Part shown: piece by piece, positions 45,393 to 54,362 of the stretch
How positions within the stretch are numbered: the first letter of the stretch is position 1
Layout of the letters: every line of letters starts with the position of its first letter
NCBI GenBank assembly: GCA_002304925.1
Contig: DBPT01000011.1
Span: forward strand, 1-64,000
Source of the DNA: Prolixibacteraceae bacterium UBA1413
GTDB lineage: Bacteria; Bacteroidota; Bacteroidia; Bacteroidales; Prolixibacteraceae
DNA: 64,000 bases
Direction of reading: 5' to 3'
Made by a program: the position numbers and the translations under genes
The notes under the pieces: generated by a model
What the model was told of the DNA's origin: nothing
Databases searched by the model: none
The model's input: the letters and a program-made list of their open reading frames with translations, nothing else

Positions 45393-46871
45393 ATGAAAAA
45401 CTCATTGAAATCAATACTGACAGAAGGGGGCAAGTTTATTTTGCTTGCGTTGTTTCTGTTTAGCTGCAGTGAAGATGCAATTTTATGGGATGTAAAATCT
45501 ACAGACCAGGTTATCACCCAATATGTGCAGAGCAAAAAGGAATTCTCTGAATTTGCCAAGCTGCTGGATTATACCGGACTAGGCAGTCTTCTTTCCGTGC
45601 GCGGGCCTTTTACTCTCTTTCTGCCTACCGACGAGGCCATGGCTGCCTGGTATGCCTCCAAAGGGATTAAGACAGGAACCGACCTCAGCAAGGAGATCGC
45701 CGATGAATTGGTCAGGAACCATGTGGTACCCGCACAGATCGGAACCGGTGAAATCGGTTTGGGAGCCCTTATGGAGGAAAATGCCCTGGGTGATTTCCTC
45801 GTTACGGAGTTTTCCGGGTCTGACATCATCATCAACAAAAAGAGCATGATTATAAAACGGAACGTTATTGCAGCCAACGGGGTCATCCACCACATTGACA
45901 AAGTAATCGAGCCCGTTAACAAAAGCGTCATTGAAGTCCTGGCCGACAATCCTTCGTTTTCTTTGTTCACTGAAGGATTACGACGTACAAATCTCAAAGA
46001 TACCCTTCAGATCATTTCGTTTCCGTTCGGAAAGAGGGAGGCCCGGACAAGGTACACGATTCTGGCCGTACCCGACACCACGTTTAACCGGTACGGCATC
46101 ACGAATATCGACCAGTTGATCGCCTATTTTACTGATGACCCCGGATCAATCACTGACATAAACAACGGTTTTTACAGGTATATGGAATACCATTGCCTGG
46201 CCGAAACCTATTACCTGAATAACCTGGAAACCAGAATTTTCCCGATTCTCTCGTACGATAACAACGTTTCCGTAACGGTGGATGATGATTATAAACTGAA
46301 CCTTGACAAAAAAACGAATGTCTATACCGGATTCCTGGTGGAAGAGTCCAACTATCCCGCAAAAAACGGGGCGATTCACACTATCAAGGGTCTTCTTCCG
46401 GTATACAGTCCAGCTCCGTCCGTCATCCGCTGGGAAGTGACCGATCATTTTGATTTGAAAATGGGTGATTATTTCGGGAAATACTATATGAAATGGTTTG
46501 ACGGTGAGAATACTTTCAAAAACATCAAATGGGGCGGCGACTATCTGCAATACTACTATAAAGATCATGACACCCAGGTAATGGATGGTTATGATTGCCT
46601 GAACATGAGCGGATGGTGGTGGATAGAAGTGACCACCCCGAAAATTATGAAAGGCAGGTACAGGATCACTTCATATCTTTGGCAAGGGCAAGTTGATTAT
46701 TTGGTTTACATAGATGGTGTGAATACTGCGCTGATAAAAAAGAGTGACCCTACGAGAACCACCCCTTGGGCAGAAATAGAGTGGACCAAAACCGAAACAC
46801 ATAAGATTAAAGTTGTCAATACGTCGGTTGGTTTACTTTTCTGGGACTATATAGAATTTACACCTATATAA
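45393..46871 (+). CDS. Fasciclin lipoprotein with a novel C-terminal beta-rich domain
   Basis: The 492-residue protein has a lipobox (FLFSC, Cys25) and two FAS1 domains (about 48-175 and 178-335; FTLFLPTDEAMAAWYASKG, VIAANGVIHHIDKVIEP). Residues 345-492 form a separate beta-rich domain with many aromatics (MSGWWWIEVTTPKIMKGRYR, YLVYIDGVNTALI, LFWDYIEFTPI) resembling a carbohydrate-binding jelly-roll; I cannot name a family. Position between SusD 1 and SusC 2 suggests a surface glycan-binding protein role. The gap to the next gene is 55 bases, with no promoter box. Confidence 0.82.
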   Translation: MKNSLKSILTEGGKFILLALFLFSCSEDAILWDVKSTDQVITQYVQSKKEFSEFAKLLDYTGLGSLLSVRGPFTLFLPTDEAMAAWYASKGIKTGTDLSKEIADELVRNHVVPAQIGTGEIGLGALMEENALGDFLVTEFSGSDIIINKKSMIIKRNVIAANGVIHHIDKVIEPVNKSVIEVLADNPSFSLFTEGLRRTNLKDTLQIISFPFGKREARTRYTILAVPDTTFNRYGITNIDQLIAYFTDDPGSITDINNGFYRYMEYHCLAETYYLNNLETRIFPILSYDNNVSVTVDDDYKLNLDKKTNVYTGFLVEESNYPAKNGAIHTIKGLLPVYSPAPSVIRWEVTDHFDLKMGDYFGKYYMKWFDGENTFKNIKWGGDYLQYYYKDHDTQVMDGYDCLNMSGWWWIEVTTPKIMKGRYRITSYLWQGQVDYLVYIDGVNTALIKKSDPTRTTPWAEIEWTKTETHKIKVVNTSVGLLFWDYIEFTPI

Positions 46872-46926
46872 CATTTTCTCCTTTCCTTATATCTAAAACT
46901 GTCGAATAACTAAATACAGCTTTGCA

Positions 46927-49900
46927 ATGACAAAAAGATACTATTACCTAACCTGTCTGTCATTTATGTTCCTGGGTCTCACCTTTGCGGTGCAACCCCT
47001 GCCGGCACAGGCACCCGGTAAAATCGTTTCTGGTATGGTTACAGAATCGGGGACCGGACTTCCCCTGCAACAGGTATTTATTTCCGTTTCCACTACGGGG
47101 GCTTCCACCACAACCGATGAAAAAGGAGAATTTTCCATTTCAGTTCCGGATCTGCACTCAGAACTGATTTTTGACCTGCCCGGCTATGTAAAACGGAATA
47201 TTTTCTTGAGAAACAGGGAGTTCATCTCCCTGTCGATGGTTCCGATCATCTATAAATCACTTGACGATTCCTACAATTCACCCTTGGGGGTACGAACCCT
47301 GAAGGATGCGGTCTTTCCGGTAACTGGTCTGACAGTCAATGATCTGAAACATACCAGGGCCTCCTCATTCGATCAGGCATTTCAGGGAAAAGTCCCCGGA
47401 TTATCGGTCACCGAACAGTCAGGAATGCCCGGGCAAAGAACTTACATGAACATCAGGGGGATAAGCTCCATTTATGCGGCATCGGAACCCCTTTTGTTCA
47501 TTGACGGCATGATCTACGATTATTCCTATGCCACTAAGAGCCTGATGGAAGGTTTTGCACTAAATCCGCTTGACGTGGTTGATATCGACGATATCTCCGA
47601 TGTTACCTTCCTCAAGGACGGACTTTCCTTTCTCGGAGCTGCCGGGTCAAACGGAGTGATCGACGTGAATACGGAACAGGAAAGTGAAGCAAGTACGGTG
47701 ATCAAATTATCAGCCTACGGCGGTATCTCATTAAGCCCTGAAAGACAAGACCTCCTCGATGCAACCCAATTCAAGGGGTACTTCAAGGATATTTTAAGTT
47801 CACAGGGGTACAATCCCGGCCAGATCAATACCATGTATCCCTGGCTCGACGGGAACCAATCGGCCGATGAGTTTTATCGTTACAACAACAATACCGATTG
47901 GCAGGAGGAAATCTACAAGCCCTCCACGCTTTACAAAGCCCACTTCTTCATCAAAGGGGGTGATGATATTGCTACTTATAACATCTCCACCGGTTATCTT
48001 TCCCACGAAGGTATCTATGACAAGTCGGGTTATACGCGGTTTAACCTGCGAATCAACGGGAAAATCAACATTACCGACAGGTTTTCCATTACCCCAAATG
48101 CCAAACTCTCACTGGCCGACAGCAAACTTGCCAACCATGGCCCGATGGAACGGAAAAATCCGATTCTGGCATCCCTCATGAAATCTCCGTTGATGACCTC
48201 TTACACCAAAGACGAATTGACAGGAGCTGACCTTGCTTACCTCGATGATGTCGGGGCCTTCAACATCAGCAACCCTACCGTCATCGTCCAAAATGCACAG
48301 GGCAGCAACCGGAACTATCATTTCCTCAGTTCTATCACGGCAAAATACAGGATCAATTCCAATTTCAATGTCTCCACCCTGGTAGGCATCAATTTTAACA
48401 ATGCGCGCGAAAACATCTTTCTGCCCGATATCGGAATCGTCCAGATTGACTCCGCCTTTAACAGTCCGGGCGATTTCGTGAATGAATTCCGCTCCATGCA
48501 GAACCACACCCAGTTGAACTATACCAACAAAACCGCATCGGGGCACTCGTTTATCCTGAACGGAGGATTCCGGTACATGAAAAACTCCTACAAACATAAC
48601 CTGAGTCTCGACCTGAATACCGCTTCTGACGATTTCAAAAGCCTTGGCGACGGATCCCAGTACAACTTTCTGCGTTCCACCACGGGCGACAACAGAGGAT
48701 TGACCTGGATATCCTATTTTGGAAACCTGAATTATAATTTCCGAAACAAATATTTCCTTCTGGGGAATTTGTCATACGACGGGAATTCGGCCACCAACAA
48801 GGACAACCGGTACAATTTCTATCCTTCCCTGGGAGCCGCATGGCGGTTATCGGCTGAGGGCTTTCTCAATGAAGCCCGCTGGCTCGATGATTTCAAACTC
48901 AGGGGATCATGGTCAGTAACCGGCAATATGTTCAGCTCTGTTTATGATTACTCCAAACTCTACTACACCACCCGAAGGATGAACGGAACGGGTGTTCTCC
49001 TGCGGGAGATCATCCCCAATAACGAACTGGAACTTGAAAAAAAGAACACCATCAATGCCGGCATCGACCTTTCCCTGTTCAAACAGTTGTTCAACATCCA
49101 CGTCGACTATTACAACTCCAATGTCAACAACCTCGTCATTGAGCAATCTATTCCCGAAACATTCGGCTATACCGAATATTTTGACAATGGCGGCAAGTTG
49201 CAGATAAAAGGGTTGGAAGTGGCGGCAGATGCCCGGTTGCACTTCGGTAATTTTACCTGGCTTCTGGGGGGAGCCGTTAACAAACAGGCCACAGAAGTCA
49301 AAGAACTGACATTCCTGAATCCCGGCACTAAAAATATCGTAACCCCGGTAAACAACGCTCAATTTGTCACCATGGCGGGCAAGCCCATCAATTCCTATTA
49401 CGGATACCGGGTCGAAGGCCTTATTTCTTCTGCCGATGCAGGTAAGTACACCGGTCCGAAAGGCGTACTTATGCAGGAAGGAGACATCAGGTTTAAAGAT
49501 GTGGACGGGAACTTTGTGATCGACGAAAAAGACATGGAGATCATCGGGGATCCCAATCCCGACCTTTTCGGAAGCGCTTTCACAAGTCTCAGTTTTAAGA
49601 ATTTCGAACTGTCAGCCCTGTTCAATTACACCATGGGGAATGATGTTTACAATTATGTCCGCAACAGGACAGAAGCCATGGATTCATACGCCAACCAGTC
49701 CAAAACGGTCCTCAACCGGTGGACTCCCTCCCACAAAGGCACATCCGTACCCAGGGCTTCTTATGGGGATCCTGCCGGAAACGCCGTTTTTTCAGACCGG
49801 TGGATCGAAGATGGTTCATACATGCGGCTGGAAAGGCTTACCCTGAGCTATAATTTTCCGACCTGGCAGGGAGTACACAAAGGGATGGTGGTTTATCTTA

Positions 49901-50046
49901 CCGCCACCAATCTTTTGACACTCACCGATTATTCAGGTTATGACCCTGAATACGTTTACGTGAACAGCCCGTATTACATGGGGATAGATTATGGAAAGAT
50001 TCCCCATACCCAATCTTTTGTCATGGGCATTAAATTGAACCTGTAA
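46927..50046 (+). CDS. SusC/RagA-type TonB-dependent outer-membrane transporter (pair 2)
   Basis: Second SusC of the operon, 1039 residues. It has a signal peptide (PLPAQ, near 28), a carboxypeptidase-regulatory-like domain (30-110), a plug (about 130-250; YMNIRGISSIYAASEPLLFI, AAGSNGVIDVNT) and a full barrel ending MGIKLNL. The usual TonB box (DVVVVG-like) is not seen between the regulatory domain and plug: that stretch reads YKSLDDSYNSPLGVRTLKDA. Either the box is divergent or coupling differs from pair 1. It is only distantly similar to the first SusC, so the two pairs probably handle different ligands. Confidence 0.93.
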   Translation: MTKRYYYLTCLSFMFLGLTFAVQPLPAQAPGKIVSGMVTESGTGLPLQQVFISVSTTGASTTTDEKGEFSISVPDLHSELIFDLPGYVKRNIFLRNREFISLSMVPIIYKSLDDSYNSPLGVRTLKDAVFPVTGLTVNDLKHTRASSFDQAFQGKVPGLSVTEQSGMPGQRTYMNIRGISSIYAASEPLLFIDGMIYDYSYATKSLMEGFALNPLDVVDIDDISDVTFLKDGLSFLGAAGSNGVIDVNTEQESEASTVIKLSAYGGISLSPERQDLLDATQFKGYFKDILSSQGYNPGQINTMYPWLDGNQSADEFYRYNNNTDWQEEIYKPSTLYKAHFFIKGGDDIATYNISTGYLSHEGIYDKSGYTRFNLRINGKINITDRFSITPNAKLSLADSKLANHGPMERKNPILASLMKSPLMTSYTKDELTGADLAYLDDVGAFNISNPTVIVQNAQGSNRNYHFLSSITAKYRINSNFNVSTLVGINFNNARENIFLPDIGIVQIDSAFNSPGDFVNEFRSMQNHTQLNYTNKTASGHSFILNGGFRYMKNSYKHNLSLDLNTASDDFKSLGDGSQYNFLRSTTGDNRGLTWISYFGNLNYNFRNKYFLLGNLSYDGNSATNKDNRYNFYPSLGAAWRLSAEGFLNEARWLDDFKLRGSWSVTGNMFSSVYDYSKLYYTTRRMNGTGVLLREIIPNNELELEKKNTINAGIDLSLFKQLFNIHVDYYNSNVNNLVIEQSIPETFGYTEYFDNGGKLQIKGLEVAADARLHFGNFTWLLGGAVNKQATEVKELTFLNPGTKNIVTPVNNAQFVTMAGKPINSYYGYRVEGLISSADAGKYTGPKGVLMQEGDIRFKDVDGNFVIDEKDMEIIGDPNPDLFGSAFTSLSFKNFELSALFNYTMGNDVYNYVRNRTEAMDSYANQSKTVLNRWTPSHKGTSVPRASYGDPAGNAVFSDRWIEDGSYMRLERLTLSYNFPTWQGVHKGMVVYLTATNLLTLTDYSGYDPEYVYVNSPYYMGIDYGKIPHTQSFVMGIKLNL

Positions 50047-50064
50047 CAGAAAAACTTATTAGCA

Positions 50065-51624
50065 ATGAAGAAGAGTTACAAAATATCGCCTTTTATTCAG
50101 GCCATCATCGTGGCACTTATGGTTTTCGGCTACGGTTGCAGTGATGATTTTTTCAACGACAAAGCCGGGGATAGGATTACGCCTGACCAACATTATAAAA
50201 CGCTGATCGATGCCGGCGTATCCTTGCAGGGCGTCATCATCCCCCTTCAGGATTTCATGCCCAACCTGATCATGATGGACGGACTCCTGTCCGACATGAT
50301 GGATGTCACGGCAAATGCCAACGCCAACCTGATCAACATCAATAACCACGAGATCGCCCCCGGGAATCCCTACGTCAATCCGGCAAGCCTATACCAGGTC
50401 ATTCTGAATGCGAATGAAGTATTGGCCAATATTGACAAAATTGCCGCAAACGACAGGAATTTTGATGCCGTGCTGCTCAAAGCCTATAAGGGGGCTCTGG
50501 TCGGAATGCGGTCATGGACATACCTTACCCTGATACGCCTCTACGGGAAGGCTGCCTATATGGAGGATAACCTCACTTCCCTTCCCGCCAACCTGAGCCA
50601 GAAAATGCTTTCCAGGGAAACCATGCTGGATACCCTGATCAACCAGATGATCCCTCATATTCACGACCCGGGAACAGGAACACAAATGCAGGAGGTGAGG
50701 TTGAAATATTGTGTAAACAACAAAGCACTCCTTGGAGAACTTTACCTCGAAAAGAATGACTACGCCAATGCGGCGACCTATCTGAAGCTGGCCTGTGAGA
50801 GCTACCTGAACCAGTCAGCCATTCTCAAAGTGGACAAGACTTACCGCGACGCAGGCTGGAGTAACATTTTCCTGAATTCAGAAGGTGACGATGTGGAGAA
50901 TATCTCTGTCATCCCCTATTCTACGGAGAATAAACAGGACAACGTGCTGGCATACTGGATTGGCCGCAATTATCTGTACATGGTGAAACCTACTGCGCTT
51001 CTGGTTGATTCTTTCCGAACGCAAATTCCTGCCGCAGGAAATCCCGGCGACTTATGGCGGGGACAGGGTATTACAATAAAAACCGATACCCTCATGCAGG
51101 TCAATGACTCCACCTACCTGACCGAATCGTACATTACCAAATACGAAATCGATGATCAGGACCCGTTGAGTTCCGATATCATCCTTTCACGCGCAGCCGA
51201 TGTTCATCTGCTTTTGGCAGAAGCCTTAAACCGGATGGGTGATGAAACTTCCCAGAAATATGCCCTGATGCTGCTGAATGATGGCGTAAACGCGGTAAAT
51301 CCCAAACCCGCCCCCTATTCGCGGTGGTCGGCCAACCTCGGCATTAGGGGGAGAGTTTATCTAAAAGCCTGGGAACTCTCCGAAGGCCTGTTAAGAAATC
51401 CGGAAGCCCGTATGCTTTACATTGAAGACCTTATCATGGCTGAAAGAGCTTTGGAACTTGCCTTCGAAGGAAAACGGTGGTTTGATCTGATGCGCGTGGC
51501 CCGTCGGAGAAATCCGGAATACCTGGCCGATAAAGTGGCGGCAAAATTTGCCACGGATCCGGAGGTGTACAATAAAATCCACGTTAAGCTGAGAGACCCG
51601 AATAACTGGATTCTGACTTATTAA
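50065..51624 (+). CDS. SusD/RagB-type glycan-binding lipoprotein (pair 2)
   Basis: Partner of the second SusC, 18 bases downstream. The 519-residue protein has a lipobox (FGYGC, Cys25), the SusD core (ALVGMRSWTYLTLIRLYGKA, LLGELYLEKNDYANAATYL) and the C-terminal LALAFEGKRWFDLMRVARRR, all standard. It is the last gene of the operon; a hairpin terminator begins 48 bases after its stop. Confidence 0.94.
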   Translation: MKKSYKISPFIQAIIVALMVFGYGCSDDFFNDKAGDRITPDQHYKTLIDAGVSLQGVIIPLQDFMPNLIMMDGLLSDMMDVTANANANLININNHEIAPGNPYVNPASLYQVILNANEVLANIDKIAANDRNFDAVLLKAYKGALVGMRSWTYLTLIRLYGKAAYMEDNLTSLPANLSQKMLSRETMLDTLINQMIPHIHDPGTGTQMQEVRLKYCVNNKALLGELYLEKNDYANAATYLKLACESYLNQSAILKVDKTYRDAGWSNIFLNSEGDDVENISVIPYSTENKQDNVLAYWIGRNYLYMVKPTALLVDSFRTQIPAAGNPGDLWRGQGITIKTDTLMQVNDSTYLTESYITKYEIDDQDPLSSDIILSRAADVHLLLAEALNRMGDETSQKYALMLLNDGVNAVNPKPAPYSRWSANLGIRGRVYLKAWELSEGLLRNPEARMLYIEDLIMAERALELAFEGKRWFDLMRVARRRNPEYLADKVAAKFATDPEVYNKIHVKLRDPNNWILTY

Positions 51625-51671
51625 TCCCCGCCTGAGGATTTCTCTCTTCAGGGATTTCCCCGTAATCCTGA

Positions 51672-51724
51672 CACTCTTCCATCCATGGATTTGCCGGAAG
51701 ATGGAGGAGTGGATCGTTTTCTTT
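51672..51724 (+). terminator. Hairpin terminator of the Sus operon
   Basis: A 12-bp stem (51672-51683 with 51700-51711, one G-U pair), 16-base loop, followed by a T-rich tail (CGTTTTCTTT). It lies between the last SusD and the HAD hydrolase gene. Confidence 0.65.
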
Positions 51725-51743
51725 GCGTCACAACATTTCAACC

Positions 51744-52376
51744 ATGACACAAAACCTGTTTGACGGAGTCCGAAACATTATTTTGGACCTCGGGGGGGTG
51801 CTCATCGACCTCGATTTTGCCACGCCGGTCCGGGAATTTGAGAAACTCGGCGGAAACAGCGCCGGATTTGATTACCGGTTGGCAATTCAGGACCCGGTAT
51901 TCCGGTCATTTGAAACCGGCGGCACTTCACCGGCACAATTCCGGAAGCGGATCAGGGAAATCCTGGGTAACAAAAAGGTCACCGACGAAGAGATCGACGC
52001 CGCCTGGTGCAGCATGATGGATACCATTCCAGAGGAAAAGATCCTTCTTCTGAAAGAACTGGGACAACATTACAGACTTTTCCTTTTTAGCAACACAAAT
52101 CCCATCCACATAGCCTTTTTCAGGAACCGGTTTCAGGAACAAAAAGGCTATTCTGTCGAATCGTTATTCGAAAAAAGCTTTTACTCCCATATCATCAGGG
52201 ATCGGAAGCCGCATCTTTCAAGCTATGAAAAGGTGGTGAATCTGGCGGGTATCCGTAAGGAGGAAACAGTGTTCGTGGATGATTTCATCGAGAATGTCCG
52301 CGGTGCAGAGGAATTCGGAATGAAATCAGTGCACTATCTGCCCGGTACCGACCTCCGAAGCTATTTCCCTGAATAA
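51744..52376 (+). CDS. HAD-superfamily hydrolase
   Basis: A cytoplasmic phosphatase-type enzyme of the haloacid dehalogenase superfamily; the substrate is unknown. The 210-residue product has motif I changed to NIILDLGGVLIDLDF: the first Asp is present (LDLGG) but the second catalytic Asp position is Gly, as in YihX-like HADs. Motif II is LFLFSNTNPIH, motif III includes RDRKPHLSSYEK, and motif IV is ETVFVDDFIENVRGA. Start: the ATG at 51744; an in-frame TTG at 51723 overlaps the upstream terminator tail. It has no visible link to the trp gene downstream. Confidence 0.88.
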   Translation: MTQNLFDGVRNIILDLGGVLIDLDFATPVREFEKLGGNSAGFDYRLAIQDPVFRSFETGGTSPAQFRKRIREILGNKKVTDEEIDAAWCSMMDTIPEEKILLLKELGQHYRLFLFSNTNPIHIAFFRNRFQEQKGYSVESLFEKSFYSHIIRDRKPHLSSYEKVVNLAGIRKEETVFVDDFIENVRGAEEFGMKSVHYLPGTDLRSYFPE

Positions 52377-52451
52377 TATGGTGATAACCCAGTACAGGAC
52401 TTTCTGACAATTAGGAAGTTTTTTAAATTGTTAAATTTTAAAATAAAAGTG

Positions 52452-52482
52452 TTGCAGAATAAAATAAATCAATTTATATTTG
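52452..52482 (+). promoter_or_regulatory. Promoter of the trp leader-trpB2 unit
   Basis: TTG at 52452-52454 and TATATTTG at 52475-52482 are separated by 20 bases, matching the Bacteroidota -33/-7 arrangement. It is the best two-part promoter in the window. A start near 52489 would place the leader peptide ATG about 16 bases into the transcript. Confidence 0.75.
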
Positions 52483-52504
52483 AACCGTACAATTCATACC
52501 AGGA

Positions 52505-52570
52505 ATGAGCAACATGATTTTCAACAGCGGCAATTGGTGGTGGTGGAACAATGAAGTGAACCACACGTAA
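52505..52570 (+). CDS. trpL: Trp leader peptide, four consecutive Trp codons
   Basis: A 21-residue reading frame starting at the ATG at 52505 and stopping at TAA 52568-52570. Residues 11-14 are Trp-Trp-Trp-Trp (context NSGNWWWWNNEV). Four TGG codons in so short a frame, 22 bases after a promoter and just before a terminator and a tryptophan synthase gene, is the mark of a ribosome-mediated attenuator. The stop codon lies within the antiterminator arm, so a ribosome that finishes the peptide would cover it. The peptide itself needs no function. Confidence 0.9.
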   Translation: MSNMIFNSGNWWWWNNEVNHT

Positions 52571-52642
52571 GCAATTTGTCCGTATTGAAAACACCTGGAA
52601 GAAGAGGGATCCGTTGTTTACGCAGCGGATCCCTCTTTTTTT
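52566..52642 (+). promoter_or_regulatory. Trp attenuator: antiterminator and intrinsic terminator
   Basis: Two exclusive structures can be drawn. Terminator: 52602-52616 pairs with 52623-52637 (15 pairs, one G-U), loop TTTACG, then seven T. Antiterminator: 52566-52574 pairs with 52614-52622 (nine pairs, one G-U), extended by 52575 with 52613 and by 52578-52581 with 52607-52610 across a two-by-two internal loop. It uses 52607-52616, ten of the fifteen bases of the terminator's left arm. A ribosome stalled at the Trp codons (52535-52546) leaves 52566-52581 free, favouring antitermination; one at the stop codon covers it, favouring termination. Pairings were found by eye; energies were not computed. 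Confidence 0.88.
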
Positions 52643-52702
52643 AAGTTCTTTTTTTAAAACAAGTTTTAATAATACGCATATTAACCTTTAAAATTTACGA
52701 AG

Positions 52703-54076
52703 ATGACACTACAGAAAAAAATCATGCTGGAAGATTCTGAGTTGCCAAAACAGTGGTATAATTTAACCCCGGATCTTCCCACGCCTTTGAATCCTCCGCT
52801 GGGTCCCGACGGAAAGCCCATTACCCCCGAGATGTTGGCGCCGGTTTTTCCGATGAACCTCATTGAGCAGGAAGTAAGCCAGCAGCGGTGGATTGACATT
52901 CCGGAACCCATCCTGGAAATGTTGGCCTCCTACCGGCCGGTTCCACTGGTAAGGGCTTACGGTTTGGAGAAAGCGTTGGGCACGCCGGCCAAGATCTTTT
53001 ACAAGAACGAAAGTATTTCCCCTGTAGGAAGCCACAAGGGGAATACGGCGATTGCCCAGGCCTGGTACAACAAACAATTCGGGATCAAGCGGTTGACAAC
53101 AGAAACGGGTGCCGGCCAGTGGGGCAGCGCCCTTGCCTACGCTTCCGCCCTGCTGGGTCTGGAATGCAAGGTTTTCATGGTCCGTGTCAGCTTTGACCAG
53201 AAGCCCTACCGCAAGATGATGATGAACACCTGGGGAGCCACCTGTGTGCCGAGTCCGAGTACCGAAACCCAGACCGGCCGGAATATCCTGGCTGAATTTC
53301 CCGACACCCCGGGGAGCCTGGGCATCGCCATCAGCGAAGCTATCGAACAGGCGGTAACCGACCCCAAAGGGGAGACTCGCTATTCCCTGGGGTCTGTCCT
53401 TAACCATGTGATGATCCACCAGAGCATCATCGGTCTGGAGACCAAAAAACAACTTGCCAAGGTAGGGATCAAAAAACCCGACGTGGTGGTGGGATGTTGC
53501 GGCGGAGGCAGTAACTTCGCCGGGATCTCCTTCCCCTTCATGTACGACAAGGTGAATGGCGCCGATATCAAGATCGTGGGAATAGAACCCTTTTCATGCC
53601 CCACCCTTACCAAGGCACCCTTCCTGTATGACCATGGCGATGTGGCCCGGATGACACCCCTGCTTCCCATGTACAGCCTTGGGCACACCTTTATTCCCGC
53701 ACCAATCCATGCCGGAGGCCTCCGCTACCATGGCATGGCTCCCCTGGTGAGCGCCGCCCTGCGCGACGGACTCATGGAAGCCCGGGCAGTCCACCAGAGC
53801 GAATGCTTCGAAGCCGGACTACTCTTTGCTAAAACCGAAGGGATCATCCCTGCTCCCGAAACAACCCACGCCATAGCTGGAGCCATCAAGGAAGCCAACA
53901 TCGCCAAAGAAGAAGGCAAGGAAAAAGTAATCGTTTTCAATTTTACCGGACATGGCCTTCTCGACCTCGTGGGATATGAAAAATATATGACCGGACAGCT
54001 GAAAGACTATGAATATCCCGCTGAGGAGATTGCAAAAAATCTGGAAGTCCTCAAGGGATATCCGCTTCCGGTATAA
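52703..54076 (+). CDS. trpB2: TrpB2-type tryptophan synthase beta subunit
   Basis: A PLP enzyme that joins indole and serine to make tryptophan. The 457-residue product is the longer TrpB2 form, with the N-terminal extension [20 protein letters not shown] and [19 protein letters not shown]-binding Lys112 lies in [11 protein letters not shown], the phosphate loop in [10 protein letters not shown] near 255, and [12 protein letters not shown] near 134. No trpA or other trp gene is nearby, as is usual for TrpB2. The Trp attenuator directly upstream shows its expression follows tryptophan-tRNA supply, which supports a real role in tryptophan synthesis or indole salvage. The 60-base gap between terminator and ATG is AT-rich with no second promoter box. 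Confidence 0.95.
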   Translation: MTLQKKIMLEDSELPKQWYNLTPDLPTPLNPPLGPDGKPITPEMLAPVFPMNLIEQEVSQQRWIDIPEPILEMLASYRPVPLVRAYGLEKALGTPAKIFYKNESISPVGSHKGNTAIAQAWYNKQFGIKRLTTETGAGQWGSALAYASALLGLECKVFMVRVSFDQKPYRKMMMNTWGATCVPSPSTETQTGRNILAEFPDTPGSLGIAISEAIEQAVTDPKGETRYSLGSVLNHVMIHQSIIGLETKKQLAKVGIKKPDVVVGCCGGGSNFAGISFPFMYDKVNGADIKIVGIEPFSCPTLTKAPFLYDHGDVARMTPLLPMYSLGHTFIPAPIHAGGLRYHGMAPLVSAALRDGLMEARAVHQSECFEAGLLFAKTEGIIPAPETTHAIAGAIKEANIAKEEGKEKVIVFNFTGHGLLDLVGYEKYMTGQLKDYEYPAEEIAKNLEVLKGYPLPV

Positions 54077-54362
54077 TGGACGTAACATGATATCCTTAAC
54101 GAAAAGGACAGCCGGTGAATTGCGTGACAATAAAACTCCCCGCGGAAAAGCCAGAGGGGATTCAAATCCCGGAAAACCGGGATGAGTTCGACGGGTTTCA
54201 GCACCGGATCAGCCATAAGCTGAGACCTGGGCTTAATGCTTGCCTCGCACAAAGAACGGATATAGTCAATCCGCTCGCCGGAATTCACCGGCTGTTTCTT
54301 GTAAAACCATTAAAATTTCTTAACTTGATATCCTGATCCGTGATAATATAAAACAAACTGCC

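Noticed and set aside
54150..54180. A TTCAAATCC segment like a tRNA T-loop
   Set aside because: No acceptor stem, anticodon arm or D-arm could be placed around it, and the base before the loop does not fit the conserved T-arm.
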